DNA of 54,472 bases from Enhygromyxa salina (GTDB lineage Bacteria; Myxococcota_A; Polyangia; Nannocystales; Nannocystaceae). Every line of letters begins with the position of its first letter. Position 1 is the stretch's first letter. The DNA lies in assembly GCF_002994615.1 (NCBI RefSeq), contig NZ_PVNK01000211.1, positions 1-54,472 on the forward strand. Direction: 5' to 3'. Made by a program: the position numbers and the translations under genes. The notes under the pieces were generated by a model. The model did no database searches. It had not been told where the DNA came from and saw only the letters and a list, made by a program, of their open reading frames with translations. This document shows positions 37,435 to 47,111 of the stretch, in pieces.

Positions 37435-38865
37435 ATGAAGCCACGGCGCCAGGGCCAAGACGACGAGACCGGCGCCGACGAGCGAGCGCGGCGGCCCCGA
37501 GACCGCGCTCAGCTGCGCGCGGCCTTGGCCCTCGAGGAGGCCGGTGAGCTGCAGGAGGCCGCGCGCATGTTCGAGTACGTCGGCGAGCACGCCCAGGCGG
37601 CCAGCTTGCGCCTCGAGCACGCCGACACCCTGCGCGACGAGCAGCAGCGCCTCGCGGTCCTGCGTGAGGGCTGCGCCCGCAACCCGGCCACGACCCACCA
37701 GGGCCAGGCGCTGCACCGCGCCCTCGGTGAGGCCCTCCTGCGCGTGGCCGAGGCCGTCGAGCCCGGCGCACGTCGGCGCGCGCTCGCGCTCGAAGCCGCC
37801 CAGGCGCTCGAGGCCGGCCAACGGGCCGGCGCCGCGGGTCGCCTCTACGAGCAGCTCGGGCTCCTCGCCCGCGCGGTCAAGGCCTACACCGAGGCCGGGG
37901 CGATCGAGCAGCTCGAGGCCGTCCACGAGATCCTCGACCAGCGCGACCAGCAGCAAAAGGAGCAGCGCAGCCTCGAGCTCGAGGTCGACGCCGCGCTCGC
38001 GACCGGTCGCCGCGGGCTCGCCCACGCCCTCTTGCTCGAGCACGTGCGTGACGCCCAGCGCGAGGGTCGAACCCCCCTGCCCTCGCTCGCGCTCGCGCTC
38101 CACGATCTCGAGCGTCGGTTGATCCGCGGCCGCGCGCTGTGCCTGAGCGTGCGCGAGATCGCGGCCGACGACACCCCGAGCCCGGAGCCGACGGTGGTCC
38201 GCGTGATCGGGCGCCCGCAGCTGCGCCTCGGTCGGGGCCCGCAGTGCGAGCTGACGATCTCGGGCGCCGCGATCTCGCGGGAGCACGCCGAGCTCGCCCT
38301 GGCCTTCAGCCCCGAGGGCGAGCCGCACCTGGTCGTGCGCGACCTCGGCTCGCGCGCCGGCAGCTTCCTCGACGGCGAGGCCCTCGCGCCCGGTGAGGAC
38401 TGGTCCCTGTTCGACGACGAGCTCCCCGGCGCGCGGGTGCTCGCGCTCGGGATCGCGTCGAGCTTCGAGCTGTGGTCACGCCGGGGCCCAGGCGGGGGTC
38501 CCCAGCGCGCGCCAGCGGGCCGGGCAGGATCCTCGACGGACGAGGTCGACCACGATCAGCGCCCCCTCGCGCTCCTGCGCGAGGCGGGTCTCGACCTCGC
38601 CGCGGATCGCCTGGCCACCGCCTGGACCGCCTTCGCTCCCCTCGGAGGGCCGCTGTGGATCACGCCGACCCGGCGCCTGCCGGTCGCGCTGAACTTCGAG
38701 GGCGAGCGCGTCGTGGCCCTCGCGGCCCCGGGGGTCAGGGTCTCGCTCGCTGGCGCCCCGGTCGGTCCGGGCGAGGCGATCGAGCTCCTGGTCCACGATC
38801 GCGCCCGCTTCGAGCCCCCCGGCGACCCGGCCTTCGAGCTCGAGGTCTGCGAGCTCTACAGCTGA
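37435..38865 (+). CDS. TPR-FHA signalling protein
   Basis: 476 residues from the ATG at 37435. Residues about 20-220 are TPR-like helical pairs (LEEAGELQEAARMFEYVGEH, LYEQLGLLARAVKAYTEAGA). Residues about 255-345 form an FHA domain with the diagnostic residues: LRLGRGPQCEL (Gly-Arg), ISREHAELAL (Ser-Arg-x-His), DLGSRAGSFLDGE. FHA domains bind phosphothreonine. The last 100 residues form a small strand-rich domain. Divergent from the MoxR/vWA operon and near three Ser/Thr kinases, it is a plausible link from kinase signal to ATPase. Confidence 0.88.
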   Translation: MKPRRQGQDDETGADERARRPRDRAQLRAALALEEAGELQEAARMFEYVGEHAQAASLRLEHADTLRDEQQRLAVLREGCARNPATTHQGQALHRALGEALLRVAEAVEPGARRRALALEAAQALEAGQRAGAAGRLYEQLGLLARAVKAYTEAGAIEQLEAVHEILDQRDQQQKEQRSLELEVDAALATGRRGLAHALLLEHVRDAQREGRTPLPSLALALHDLERRLIRGRALCLSVREIAADDTPSPEPTVVRVIGRPQLRLGRGPQCELTISGAAISREHAELALAFSPEGEPHLVVRDLGSRAGSFLDGEALAPGEDWSLFDDELPGARVLALGIASSFELWSRRGPGGGPQRAPAGRAGSSTDEVDHDQRPLALLREAGLDLAADRLATAWTAFAPLGGPLWITPTRRLPVALNFEGERVVALAAPGVRVSLAGAPVGPGEAIELLVHDRARFEPPGDPAFELEVCELYS

Positions 38866-38905
38866 GCCCGGGGCGACCGCGATCGGCCGCGCCCCCCTTC
38901 GCGCG

Positions 38906-39979
38906 TCACAGACAGATGATCCGCGCGAGCACACGCGGTCGCAGGTAGGCGTCGAACGAGCACTTCGGGAGGCCGAGCTGGGCGACGATCCGCGAGTCGA
39001 AGGTCGCGAGCAAACGGTCGAGGTGAGCGCACAGCTCGGTCGGGACCACGCCGTATCGCCGCCGACGAAGCAAGGACTGCCACGGGTAGTACAGCCGACT
39101 CGCCAGCGGTCCGCCCGCGAGCGCGTCGAGGTAGACCTCGACGTCGGCGGCGCCCGGCTCGCGCAGCGCGTCGAACCACGCGGCCGTGCGCAGGCGGTGG
39201 AGCTCGGCGTCGGCCGACAAGACCGAGCGCGGCGCAGACGAGGCCTCGGCCGTCGGCGCCGCCGTCGGCCCGAGATGATCGGCCACGGCCATGGCCCAGA
39301 CGTCGCCGACCTCCCGCGCGACCCGCCGGAGCTGCCGCGCCAACTGGGCGTAGGTTGGCGAGTGCGAGGCCGTGATGTGCAAGGTCGCCACGGCCTCGGC
39401 CAGGCTCCGACTCGCCGGATAGCCCGAGGGGACCGGATCGCCGTGACTCAGGCGCGCGCGGATGATGCACGCCAACGAGCGCCAGCCCTCGGCCGCGTGC
39501 TCGTGGCGCCCGAGATACCGGATCGTGCGAAGCATCTGGTGCCCCGCGTGGGTGACGGCGAGCGGCACCCGGGCGCCACGCGCCACGCGGAGGGCACGGG
39601 CGGCGAGCTCACCGACGAGCTCCGAGGGCTCGAGCTCGGCGATCGTGAGCTCGACGAGGCGGGCCTGGCCGTGGGCGATGCGCTGGCGAACCCCGGGCTC
39701 CGCGATCTCTCCGATCACGCTCTCGAGCCCGCGCCCCGTCAACGCGCGACAGTGGTCGCGCATGTCATCGTGCAGATCGATCCAGGCCTGATCGAGCTCG
39801 TCCATGGCGATGCTCGACAGCCCCGCGATCGTCAGGGCTTCGAGCACGGTCACGAAGGTCGGAGCTCCGTCCGACTCTCGCGCGTGCATGGCCGCCCAGA
39901 CCCGCGCACGGCAGCACTCGCGGGCCTCTCGGTATCGACCCGAGGCGTACAGCCCACGCAGTGGTTGGAGAGAGTCCAT
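38906..39979 (-). CDS. Helical hypothetical protein
   Basis: 357 residues, ATG at 39979. No domain recognised. Mostly helix with TPR/solenoid character (LYASGRYREARECCRARVWA, LDQAWIDLHDDMRDHCRAL). No signal peptide or membrane helix, so cytoplasmic. Convergent with the FHA gene (40-bp gap). It may belong to the same signalling set by position only. Confidence 0.6.
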   Translation of the reverse strand: MDSLQPLRGLYASGRYREARECCRARVWAAMHARESDGAPTFVTVLEALTIAGLSSIAMDELDQAWIDLHDDMRDHCRALTGRGLESVIGEIAEPGVRQRIAHGQARLVELTIAELEPSELVGELAARALRVARGARVPLAVTHAGHQMLRTIRYLGRHEHAAEGWRSLACIIRARLSHGDPVPSGYPASRSLAEAVATLHITASHSPTYAQLARQLRRVAREVGDVWAMAVADHLGPTAAPTAEASSAPRSVLSADAELHRLRTAAWFDALREPGAADVEVYLDALAGGPLASRLYYPWQSLLRRRRYGVVPTELCAHLDRLLATFDSRIVAQLGLPKCSFDAYLRPRVLARIICL

Positions 39980-40428
39980 GACCTTTCAGAGCTTCTCGCC
40001 GAGCTTCGGTCGGCGCGTCAACCCTCCCGCAATCGGGGGGTTCGGGTCTCACCTTTTGACCTCGCTGATAAACGATAGCCGAGTCATTGCCCCACGTCGT
40101 GCAGCGTTGGTGATTTTCACCCCATTCGGTTCCAGAGGCCCTGCGATGGCGAGCACGGCGCCGCTCGACACCTTCGGCGACGGGCTCAACCCCGACATTC
40201 CGGTGACCGCATTTCGCTTCGCCCAAGCCCGATACATATGGCGATCAATTCCTGCCAAGTGCCAACATAAAAGCCCGGACCTTTCCTGTAATTGCGCCAA
40301 TGGTCGTTCGGATGTGGGGGTACGGTTGAGTTCGGAGGCGGGTCAGTCGATGGCCCAGGCGTGTGCGGCCTCACAACAAATGCGACGGTCGCACACGGGC
40401 GCCAAATTGGTACCTTCCCGTCCGAACC
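39980..40428. other. Intergenic region between divergent genes
   Basis: About 450 bases of locally lower GC without a convincing gene. A stem-loop at 40020-40042 (AACCC-CCCG pairing with CGGGGGGTT, one bulged T) lies 40 bases upstream of the helical protein's start. An 83-codon minus-strand frame (40049-40300) and a plus frame from 40146 exist, but neither has a recognisable motif or good ribosome site. Promoters for both flanking genes should be here; no clear hexamer pair was found. Confidence 0.5.
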
Positions 40429-41862
40429 ATGAGCGAGTCCCTGGCACCCACGCGCGCGCGCAGGCCCTTCGACGGGGCCAAGACTCCGCTCGCAGCCGCG
40501 ATCTCGGCGATCCTCGCTCGCTTTGGCGAGGGCGCGACGACGCCCGATGAGCTGGCGGAGCTGCAGGATCTCGTCAACGAGCTCGACGCCAACGCGCCGC
40601 TCTCGGTCATCGATGAGCGGATCCGGGCCCTGTCCCACGCTGGCTACCTCCGCGGCGCCGTCGTCGCGGTCGTCGATCACCTGTCCCGCCACCCGCGGCT
40701 CGACATCGCCCTGCGCCTGGCGAGCGAGCTCCTCGACGCCCTCGATCCCGAGCTCGGCGTCGAGCTGGCGCGGGCGATCCTCGCCGTCCCCGACCCCGGC
40801 GACGAGCGAGCGCTGACGGGCCCGGCCCGCGCCCGCGCCCGGGCCGAGCGCTTCGAGCTCGAGATCTCGACCAACCTGATGCTCGGCGAGCACCTGCTCG
40901 AGCGCGGAGACATCAACCGGGCGCGTCGCCACTTCGAGGCCGTGCTCGCGATCGACGTCGATCATGCGCGCGCGCTCCGGGGCTGGTCGAGCTGCGCGCG
41001 CGAGCTCGAGCGCCGGGGCCAGTCGACCGAGCATCGCAGCCGCGGGCTGTCGCTGCTCGACGGCCTCGAGGCCCTCGAGCTCGCCGGCGGCGTGGGCCTC
41101 GATCGCTACGAGCTCGGCCGCCCCCTCGGCCGAGGACGCCACGCGGTCGTCTACGAGGCCTACGATCGTCGGGTCGGCCGCTCGGTTGCGATCAAGCGCC
41201 TGCTCGGCGACGACGCCCGCCGCGACGGGATCCCGGCCCGGGTCGTCGAGGCCCGCTTCTTCGCCGAGGCCGAGACCCTGGCCAAGGTCCGCAGCCCCCA
41301 CGTCGTCGCGCTGCTCGACGTTCAGCCGCGCCACCGCTTCGTCGCCCTCGAGCTGTGCCGCGGCGGCAACCTCCGCCTGGCCATGCGCAGGCGCCTGCTG
41401 ACCCCCGCAGATCTCGGGGCGGTCGCCGAGCAGCTGCGCCTGGCCCTGCGGGCGGTCCACGCCGCGGGCGCGGTCCATCGCGACGTCAAGCCGGCCAACA
41501 TCTTGGTCCGCGAGGCCCGCGCCGGCTCCCCGATCGCGCTCGCCGACTTTGGCCTCGCGATCGGCAACGAGCCGCGGGGGTCGAGGCCCGGCGCCAAGGT
41601 CCGGGCCGGGACCCTTCGCTACCTCGCGCCAGAGATCAAAGCCGGAACCCCCGCGAGCCCGGCCAGCGACATCTACGCCGCGGGCGTGGTCATGCTCGAG
41701 CTCGCGATCGCGCCCGCGCCCCTGCCCTCGGACTTCGATCGCCTCGACCTCGACTTCGACCCCCGGACGCTGCTCGCGGAGCTTGTGCCCGACGAGCACT
41801 TCACCGAGCTGCTCGAGCGACTCCTCGATCCCGATCCCGAGCGCCGCAGGTGGGCCCCATGA
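40429..41862 (+). CDS. Ser/Thr protein kinase with N-terminal helical repeats
   Basis: 477 residues from the ATG at 40429. Residues 1 to about 215 are helical (LEHLLERGDINRARRHFEAV-like TPR). The kinase domain starts YELGRPLGRGRHAVVYEAYD, has the ATP Lys in SVAIKRL, catalytic VHRDVKPANIL, DFG in LADFGLAI, and LAPEIKAG. It stops soon after helix I (LLDPDPERRRWAP), with no membrane helix. TGA overlaps the ATG of the next gene by four bases, so a lipoprotein is made from the same message, an odd pairing of cytoplasmic kinase and exported protein. Confidence 0.9.
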   Translation: MSESLAPTRARRPFDGAKTPLAAAISAILARFGEGATTPDELAELQDLVNELDANAPLSVIDERIRALSHAGYLRGAVVAVVDHLSRHPRLDIALRLASELLDALDPELGVELARAILAVPDPGDERALTGPARARARAERFELEISTNLMLGEHLLERGDINRARRHFEAVLAIDVDHARALRGWSSCARELERRGQSTEHRSRGLSLLDGLEALELAGGVGLDRYELGRPLGRGRHAVVYEAYDRRVGRSVAIKRLLGDDARRDGIPARVVEARFFAEAETLAKVRSPHVVALLDVQPRHRFVALELCRGGNLRLAMRRRLLTPADLGAVAEQLRLALRAVHAAGAVHRDVKPANILVREARAGSPIALADFGLAIGNEPRGSRPGAKVRAGTLRYLAPEIKAGTPASPASDIYAAGVVMLELAIAPAPLPSDFDRLDLDFDPRTLLAELVPDEHFTELLERLLDPDPERRRWAP

Positions 41863-42539
41863 CCAAGCTCGACCGAACCAAGCTCACGCTGCGCTCGTCC
41901 GGCATCGCGCTGTGCGTCGTCGCTGGCGTCCTCGCTGCCTGTCAGGAGATCCCTCGCACCTACACGACCGCCAGCGCAGGCGCCCGCGTGATCTTTACCG
42001 ACAACTTCGACCGCGGGGTGCTCGGCAACGACTGGCTCACGACCGGCTCGGGCCCGACCCTCGAGCGCGGCGCGCTGCGCCTCGCCGACCTCCACAACCA
42101 CCCCGTGTGGCTGCGCAAGGCCCTGCCCCCAGACGTGCGCATCGAGTTCGACGCGTGGGCCGAGACCGACGAGGGCGACCTCAAGGTCGAGCTCGCGGGC
42201 GACGGCGAGAGCTACGCCAAGACCGCGAGCTACACCGCGACGGGCTACGTGTTCATCCTCGGCGGCTGGAACAACTCGCTCAACGTCATCGCCCGGCGCG
42301 ACGAGCACGGCGACGACCGCATCGCCGTCCCGGTCGACCCCAAGATCGAGCCCGACCGACGCTACCGCGTGGCCATCACCCGCCGCGGCGGTGAGCTCCG
42401 CCTCGAGCTCGACGGCCGCCTCGTCGCCGAGATGGTCGACGGCGCGCCGCTGCTCGGCCCCGGCCAGGACCACTTCGCCTTCAACAATTGGGAGGCGCCC
42501 ACGCGCTTCGACAATTTGGTGATCTACGCCCTCGACTGA
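41859..42539 (+). CDS. Lipoprotein with concanavalin A-like lectin/glucanase fold
   Basis: 226 residues. Lipobox VVAGVLAACQE. The mature part is strand-rich: FTDNFDRGVLGNDWLTTGSG, EFDAWAETDEGDLKVELAGD, YVFILGGWNNSLNVIARRDE, FDNLVIYALD. This is the LamG/DUF1080-type jelly roll seen in carbohydrate-binding or glycan-active proteins. Catalytic acids are not evident, so it may only bind. Translationally coupled to the kinase. Confidence 0.75.
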   Translation: MTKLDRTKLTLRSSGIALCVVAGVLAACQEIPRTYTTASAGARVIFTDNFDRGVLGNDWLTTGSGPTLERGALRLADLHNHPVWLRKALPPDVRIEFDAWAETDEGDLKVELAGDGESYAKTASYTATGYVFILGGWNNSLNVIARRDEHGDDRIAVPVDPKIEPDRRYRVAITRRGGELRLELDGRLVAEMVDGAPLLGPGQDHFAFNNWEAPTRFDNLVIYALD

Positions 42540-42546
42540 GCCCTGG

Positions 42547-42649
42547 ACTCAGGCCGCGCTCTGGCCGCACTCTGGCCGCGCATCGACCCACTGACCACGG
42601 TCGGGGCCTGAGTTGGCACGGGACGCCCGCCATGACGCGGGCCCCGTGC
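42547..42649. other. Structured leader: inverted repeat and 13-bp hairpin
   Basis: ACTCAGGCC at 42547-42555 pairs with GGCCTGAGT at 42605-42613. Next to it GCACGGG-AC-GCCCGC, loop CATGAC, GCGGGC-CCCGTGC (42616-42649) forms a 13-bp stem with a two-base bulge, ending 31 bases before the giant kinase's ATG. It could terminate the upstream transcript or control the kinase leader; no T-run follows. Confidence 0.55.
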
Positions 42650-42680
42650 GGTGGTAAAGCCAGCGCCAGAGCTCCGCCCC

Positions 42681-45600
42681 ATGACCCAGGATCTACCCCG
42701 CCCCTTCGGCCGCTACGTGCTGACTCGCCTGATCGGCGAGGGCGGCATGGCCGAGGTCTACCAGGCCAGCGTCCGCGTGGCCGAGGGGCTCACGAAGTGG
42801 GTCGTGATCAAAAAGATCCGGGCCGACTTCGCCGACGATCGCGACTTCACGCGAATGTTCGTCGACGAGGCCAAGATCGCCCTGAGCCTCAACCACGCCA
42901 ACATCGTGCAGGTCTTCGACTTCGGTCAGATCCACGGGACCTTCTACCTGGCGATGGAGCTGATCGAGGGCGTGGATCTCATGCGCCTGTTCCATGCGGT
43001 CCGCGCTCGCGAGGACGGCTTCCCGGCGGTCATCGGGGCCTACGCCGGTCACCAGGTCGCGTCGGGGCTCGCCTACGCCCACCGCAAGTGCGACGACTAC
43101 GGCGCCCCGCTCGGCATCGTCCACCGCGACGTCAGCCCCCACAACCTGATGCTCAGCTGGGAGGGTCAGGTCAAGATCCTCGACTTCGGCATCGCGCGCA
43201 CGCGCAAGGCCTGGGACAAGGGCCACTCGCCGCCCGAGCTCGAGACCATCAAGGGCAAGGTCGCGTACATGTCGCCCGAGCAGTCGATGGGCCGCCCGGT
43301 CGATCAGCGCTCCGACATCTACTCCCTCGGCATCGTGCTCCACGAGCTCCTGACCGGCGAGCTCCTGTTTCGGACCCGCGATCGCCTCGAGGCCCTCGAG
43401 CGCGTCCGAACCCAGCCGGTCGCGCCGGTCCTCGAGCGCGCCCCGGATCTGCCCGACGAGCTCGCCCACATCGTCGACAAGGCCCTCGCGCGCGACCCCG
43501 ACCAGCGCTGGGACTCCGCCCGCGCGATGCAGTCGGCGCTCGCGCAGTTCCTCCATCGCGCCGATCCGGTCGTCGACGACGAGGTCGTGTCGCAATTCTT
43601 GGGCGCCTATCGGGGCGAGGAGCCCCAGCAGGGCGCGGTCCGGGCGGTCAACCGGCCCGCGTCGGGGCTGTCGGTGGTCGAGACCCGCGAGATCGGCGAC
43701 AGCAACCTCCCGCTGCGTCCGGTCCGCACCTCGGCGCGCTGCGTGTTGCTCCACGCCAGCTTCGAGCGCCACATGGGCGCGACCTCGCCCGACGTCCGCC
43801 CGCTGCTCGAGCTCGTCCAGGACATCGCGTTCAAGCGCGAGGCCCACGTCCAGCGCATCCACGAGCGCGGCGCGCTGCTCGTGTTCGGGACCATGCTCAG
43901 CGCCAGCGACGACGCCGAGCGGGCGCTGCGGGTGGCCCGAACCATGCGCGAGAGCGTGGCCGAGTACGCGCCCGGCGTCGACCTGGGCCTGGTCCTGCTG
44001 ACAACCCACCTGACCCTGGTTCGCGGCGAAGACGGGACCCTCACGGTCGAGCTGCCCCCGGGCCTCGCCGAGCAGCTCGACCGGGTCGGTCGCCACGTCG
44101 TCGAAGAGCCGATCATGGTCGCCGGCGAGCTCGTCGAGCGCCTCCGCCGGGCCTGGCGCATCGGCGAGGCCGGGTGGCTCGACCCGCAGATCCCCGAGGA
44201 GGCCGCCGGGTCCCCGTGGGCCGCAGACTTCCAGCGCGTGGCCCCGGTCCTCGGGCCGCTGTCCGAGGCCGAGCGCCGCAGCCAGCAGACCTGGATCGGC
44301 CGCAAGTCGCTGTACGGACGCGAGCTCGAGCTCAAGGCGCTCCGCGACAGCTTCGCCGAGGCGATCCGCGGACCCGGCAGCCGCAGCGTGCTGATCCGCG
44401 GGGCCCCGGGCATGGGCAAGCGGGCGCTCATCGATCGCTTCGTCTCGTCGCTGCCGTCGAGCGCGTGCGCGGTCTTGCGGGGCGTCGGCCAGTGGTCGAC
44501 CCGCAACCAGCCGCTGGGGGTGTTCTTGACCCTCCTGCGTCGCTTCTTGCGCATCGAGTCCGACACCCGGCTCGAGACCATCGTCCGCAAGCTCGAGGAC
44601 TACGGCGTCCGCGAGCCCGAGCAGCTGGCCACGGCGCTGGTCTCGGCCCTGGGCCTGTACTTCGGCGCCGAAGAGGGGGAGCTCGACCCCCACCAACGCC
44701 GCGAGCGGATCCATCGGCTGATCCGCCGACTGATCCGCTCGCTCGCCCAGCGCCGCCCCGTGCTGATCGTGATCGAGAACCTCCACTTCATCGACGAGCC
44801 GAGCCTGCGCGTGCTCGAGGAGTGGACCGACGCCAACCACCCGCTGCCGATCCTCGGGATCTCGACCGCGCGCCCGGGCCCCCGCGCCGACGCGCTCGCG
44901 CGGCGCGGCGGGGTGACCGTGGTCGAGCTCCACGAGCTCGACGCCGCCGCCGCCCGCGAGATGATCCTGCGCCGCTTCGAGGACCCGCGCGAGGCCGCTG
45001 ACTTGAGCGAGGCGATCCTCGCCCGGACCGGCGGCCACCCGCTGTTCATCGAGGAGATCCTCGCGTCGCTCCTCCACCGGGGCACGATCGCCTGGAACGC
45101 CCAGGCCCGGCACCTCCTGGTCCGTGAGCGAGGCGCCGAGATCGAGCTGCCGCCGAGCATCGAAGACGCGCTCGTCGCCCGGGTCGACGAGCTCGCGCCC
45201 GCCGAGCGCGAGACCCTCCTCGGCGCCGCGATCCTCGGCCGGAGCTTCCGCGCGGCCGAGCTCGCCGAGCTCCTCGCTCGCCCGGTCAGCTCCAACCTCG
45301 ACGCGCTGATCGAGGCGGGCCTCGTCGAACACGAAGTTGAAGCGCCCAGCCTCCCCCCCGAGCGGACCGCAAAAGATCTCGGGCAAAGCCCGAGCCGGGC
45401 GGATGAAAGCCGCTCGCTGTGTTTCTCGACGGTCAGCCTCCACGAGGTCTGCAAGACCCAGCTCCCGCCCGGCTCGCTCGAGCAGCTCCACGGCCGCGCG
45501 GCCGAGATCAAGCAGCGCCGCAGCGACTACGTCGCCGGCCGCGACGACGGCCCGATCGCCGACCACCTGATGCACGCCGGCCGCGATCACGAGGTCTTCG

Positions 45601-47033
45601 GCCCGGCCATGCGAGCGGCCCGGCACGCCGAGAACGTGGCCGGCAACGTCGAGGCCTACTATTACCTGAGCCAGGCTCTGCGCGCGCTCGAGCCCGACGA
45701 TCCGCGCCGCTTCGACGTCCTGCTCGAGCGCGAGCCGATCCTGCGCGCGTGGGGTCGGCGGCGGGCCCAGGGCGCCGACATTCGTCAGCTGCTCGCGGTC
45801 GCCGAGGCCCTCGACAGCCCCGATCGCGACCAGAAGCAGGTCGTGGCCTCGCTCCGGCTGCTTCGCTTCTACCTCGAGTGCGGCCGGACGCACCGAGCCA
45901 CGCGCCTGGTCCCCCGGCTTCAGGCCAAGGTCCACGCGCTGCGGGAGTCCGAGCGCTACCTCGCAATCCTCAGCGAGCTCGAGAGCGAGCTCAACTTCGC
46001 CCGCGGCCACTTCGAAGAGGCCGAGACCATCGCCCGCGACGCCCTCGCCTTTTGCGCCAACGACAACCGCGGGATCCGCCAGCGCGTCCAGCTGCTGCGG
46101 GCCGTCGGCCGGGTCCAGCTCGGGACCGGGCGGCTCGAGAGCGCGGGCGAGACCTTTCGTGAGGCCCTGCACCTCGCGCGCAGCATCGGCCACCGCCGCT
46201 TCGAGGCCGAGGCGCTCAACAACATCGGCGAGGTCGCCGGCCGCAGCACCCGCTACCAGGAGGCGATCGACTGCTTCAAGGCCGCGCTGGCGATCGACCG
46301 CGACCTCGGCGATCGCTTTGCGACCGGGGTCAAGCTCGCCAACCTCGGCCTCGCGTACACGGCGATCGGGCTCTACCGTCGGGCCGAGCGCTACCTCCGA
46401 AAGGCCCTCGAGCTCCACGAGGCGATCGGTCACCCGGGCCTGCTCAACGACGTCATGGTCAGCCTCGGGATCGTCGTCGCGCGCCTCGGAGATCCCGAGG
46501 CTGCCCACGTGCTCCTGACCGACGCCGCCAAGGTCGCGGCCCGGCGCGGAGATCTGCGCACGCAGCTGCGCGCGGAGGTCCGGCTCGCGCGGGTCCTGGT
46601 CACGACGCCAGTCGACGAGCTCGGCGAGGCCGACCCGAGCCCCGAGGCCATCGCCGAGGCCGATCTCATCGCGACCCGCGTCTACGATCGGGGCCGGGCC
46701 GAGGGCCTGCGCTCCAGCACCGCGCGCGCCGCCCATGTCCTCGCGCTCATCGCGGCGCAAAATGGCGACATCGAGGGTGCGATCGGCCACGAGCGCGACG
46801 CCGAGCGCCTCGTCCGCCTCGGCGCGGCGCCCCTCGACGGTGTCCGCTCGCTCCACCACCTCGGCCTCCTGCTCCGGGAGCAGGGCCACGAGTCCGAGGC
46901 CCGCGCGCTCCTGTCCGAGGCCGCCCGCGCGGTCCAGAGCCGCCTCGACGACCTCCGGGACCACGAGCTACGCGAGGGCTATCAATCGCTGTCCGACGTG
47001 CGCCGAATCCTCGCCGACGGCGGAAAGTACTGA
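42681..47033 (+). CDS. Giant Ser/Thr kinase, cyclase-like, AAA ATPase and TPR protein
   Basis: 1450 residues from the ATG at 42681. Kinase domain about 10-290: GEGGMAEVYQA, Lys in VVIKKI, VHRDVSPHNLML (Ser where Lys usually follows HRD), ILDFGIAR, YMSPEQS. Residues about 345-500 look like a degenerate class III nucleotide cyclase domain (GALLVFGTMLSASDDAERAL). The AAA_16-type ATPase has a Walker A RGAPGMGKRALIDRF near 575 and Walker B VLIVIENLHFIDEPS. From about 970 to the end are TPRs (ALNNIGEVAGRSTRYQEAID). HRDVSP is a common variant in myxobacterial kinases. Cytoplasmic; the next gene has the same design. Confidence 0.92.
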   Translation: MTQDLPRPFGRYVLTRLIGEGGMAEVYQASVRVAEGLTKWVVIKKIRADFADDRDFTRMFVDEAKIALSLNHANIVQVFDFGQIHGTFYLAMELIEGVDLMRLFHAVRAREDGFPAVIGAYAGHQVASGLAYAHRKCDDYGAPLGIVHRDVSPHNLMLSWEGQVKILDFGIARTRKAWDKGHSPPELETIKGKVAYMSPEQSMGRPVDQRSDIYSLGIVLHELLTGELLFRTRDRLEALERVRTQPVAPVLERAPDLPDELAHIVDKALARDPDQRWDSARAMQSALAQFLHRADPVVDDEVVSQFLGAYRGEEPQQGAVRAVNRPASGLSVVETREIGDSNLPLRPVRTSARCVLLHASFERHMGATSPDVRPLLELVQDIAFKREAHVQRIHERGALLVFGTMLSASDDAERALRVARTMRESVAEYAPGVDLGLVLLTTHLTLVRGEDGTLTVELPPGLAEQLDRVGRHVVEEPIMVAGELVERLRRAWRIGEAGWLDPQIPEEAAGSPWAADFQRVAPVLGPLSEAERRSQQTWIGRKSLYGRELELKALRDSFAEAIRGPGSRSVLIRGAPGMGKRALIDRFVSSLPSSACAVLRGVGQWSTRNQPLGVFLTLLRRFLRIESDTRLETIVRKLEDYGVREPEQLATALVSALGLYFGAEEGELDPHQRRERIHRLIRRLIRSLAQRRPVLIVIENLHFIDEPSLRVLEEWTDANHPLPILGISTARPGPRADALARRGGVTVVELHELDAAAAREMILRRFEDPREAADLSEAILARTGGHPLFIEEILASLLHRGTIAWNAQARHLLVRERGAEIELPPSIEDALVARVDELAPAERETLLGAAILGRSFRAAELAELLARPVSSNLDALIEAGLVEHEVEAPSLPPERTAKDLGQSPSRADESRSLCFSTVSLHEVCKTQLPPGSLEQLHGRAAEIKQRRSDYVAGRDDGPIADHLMHAGRDHEVFGPAMRAARHAENVAGNVEAYYYLSQALRALEPDDPRRFDVLLEREPILRAWGRRRAQGADIRQLLAVAEALDSPDRDQKQVVASLRLLRFYLECGRTHRATRLVPRLQAKVHALRESERYLAILSELESELNFARGHFEEAETIARDALAFCANDNRGIRQRVQLLRAVGRVQLGTGRLESAGETFREALHLARSIGHRRFEAEALNNIGEVAGRSTRYQEAIDCFKAALAIDRDLGDRFATGVKLANLGLAYTAIGLYRRAERYLRKALELHEAIGHPGLLNDVMVSLGIVVARLGDPEAAHVLLTDAAKVAARRGDLRTQLRAEVRLARVLVTTPVDELGEADPSPEAIAEADLIATRVYDRGRAEGLRSSTARAAHVLALIAAQNGDIEGAIGHERDAERLVRLGAAPLDGVRSLHHLGLLLREQGHESEARALLSEAARAVQSRLDDLRDHELREGYQSLSDVRRILADGGKY

Positions 47034-47111
47034 GCGTTTTTAGTAGCCTCTCGGTGACCAGGGCATGTTCGACAGCTCACCAGACCGAGAGCTCGAGGGG
47101 CGCAGCGCCCG

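Noticed and set aside
40049..40300. Possible small gene in the 450-bp gap
   Set aside because: No ribosome site, motif or clear codon bias; the opposite strand is equally open.
42693..46964. A 1423-residue open frame antisense to the giant kinase
   Set aside because: It mirrors the kinase-AAA-TPR gene; its Ala/Gly/Asp/Glu-rich sequence has no domain and is a codon-bias shadow.
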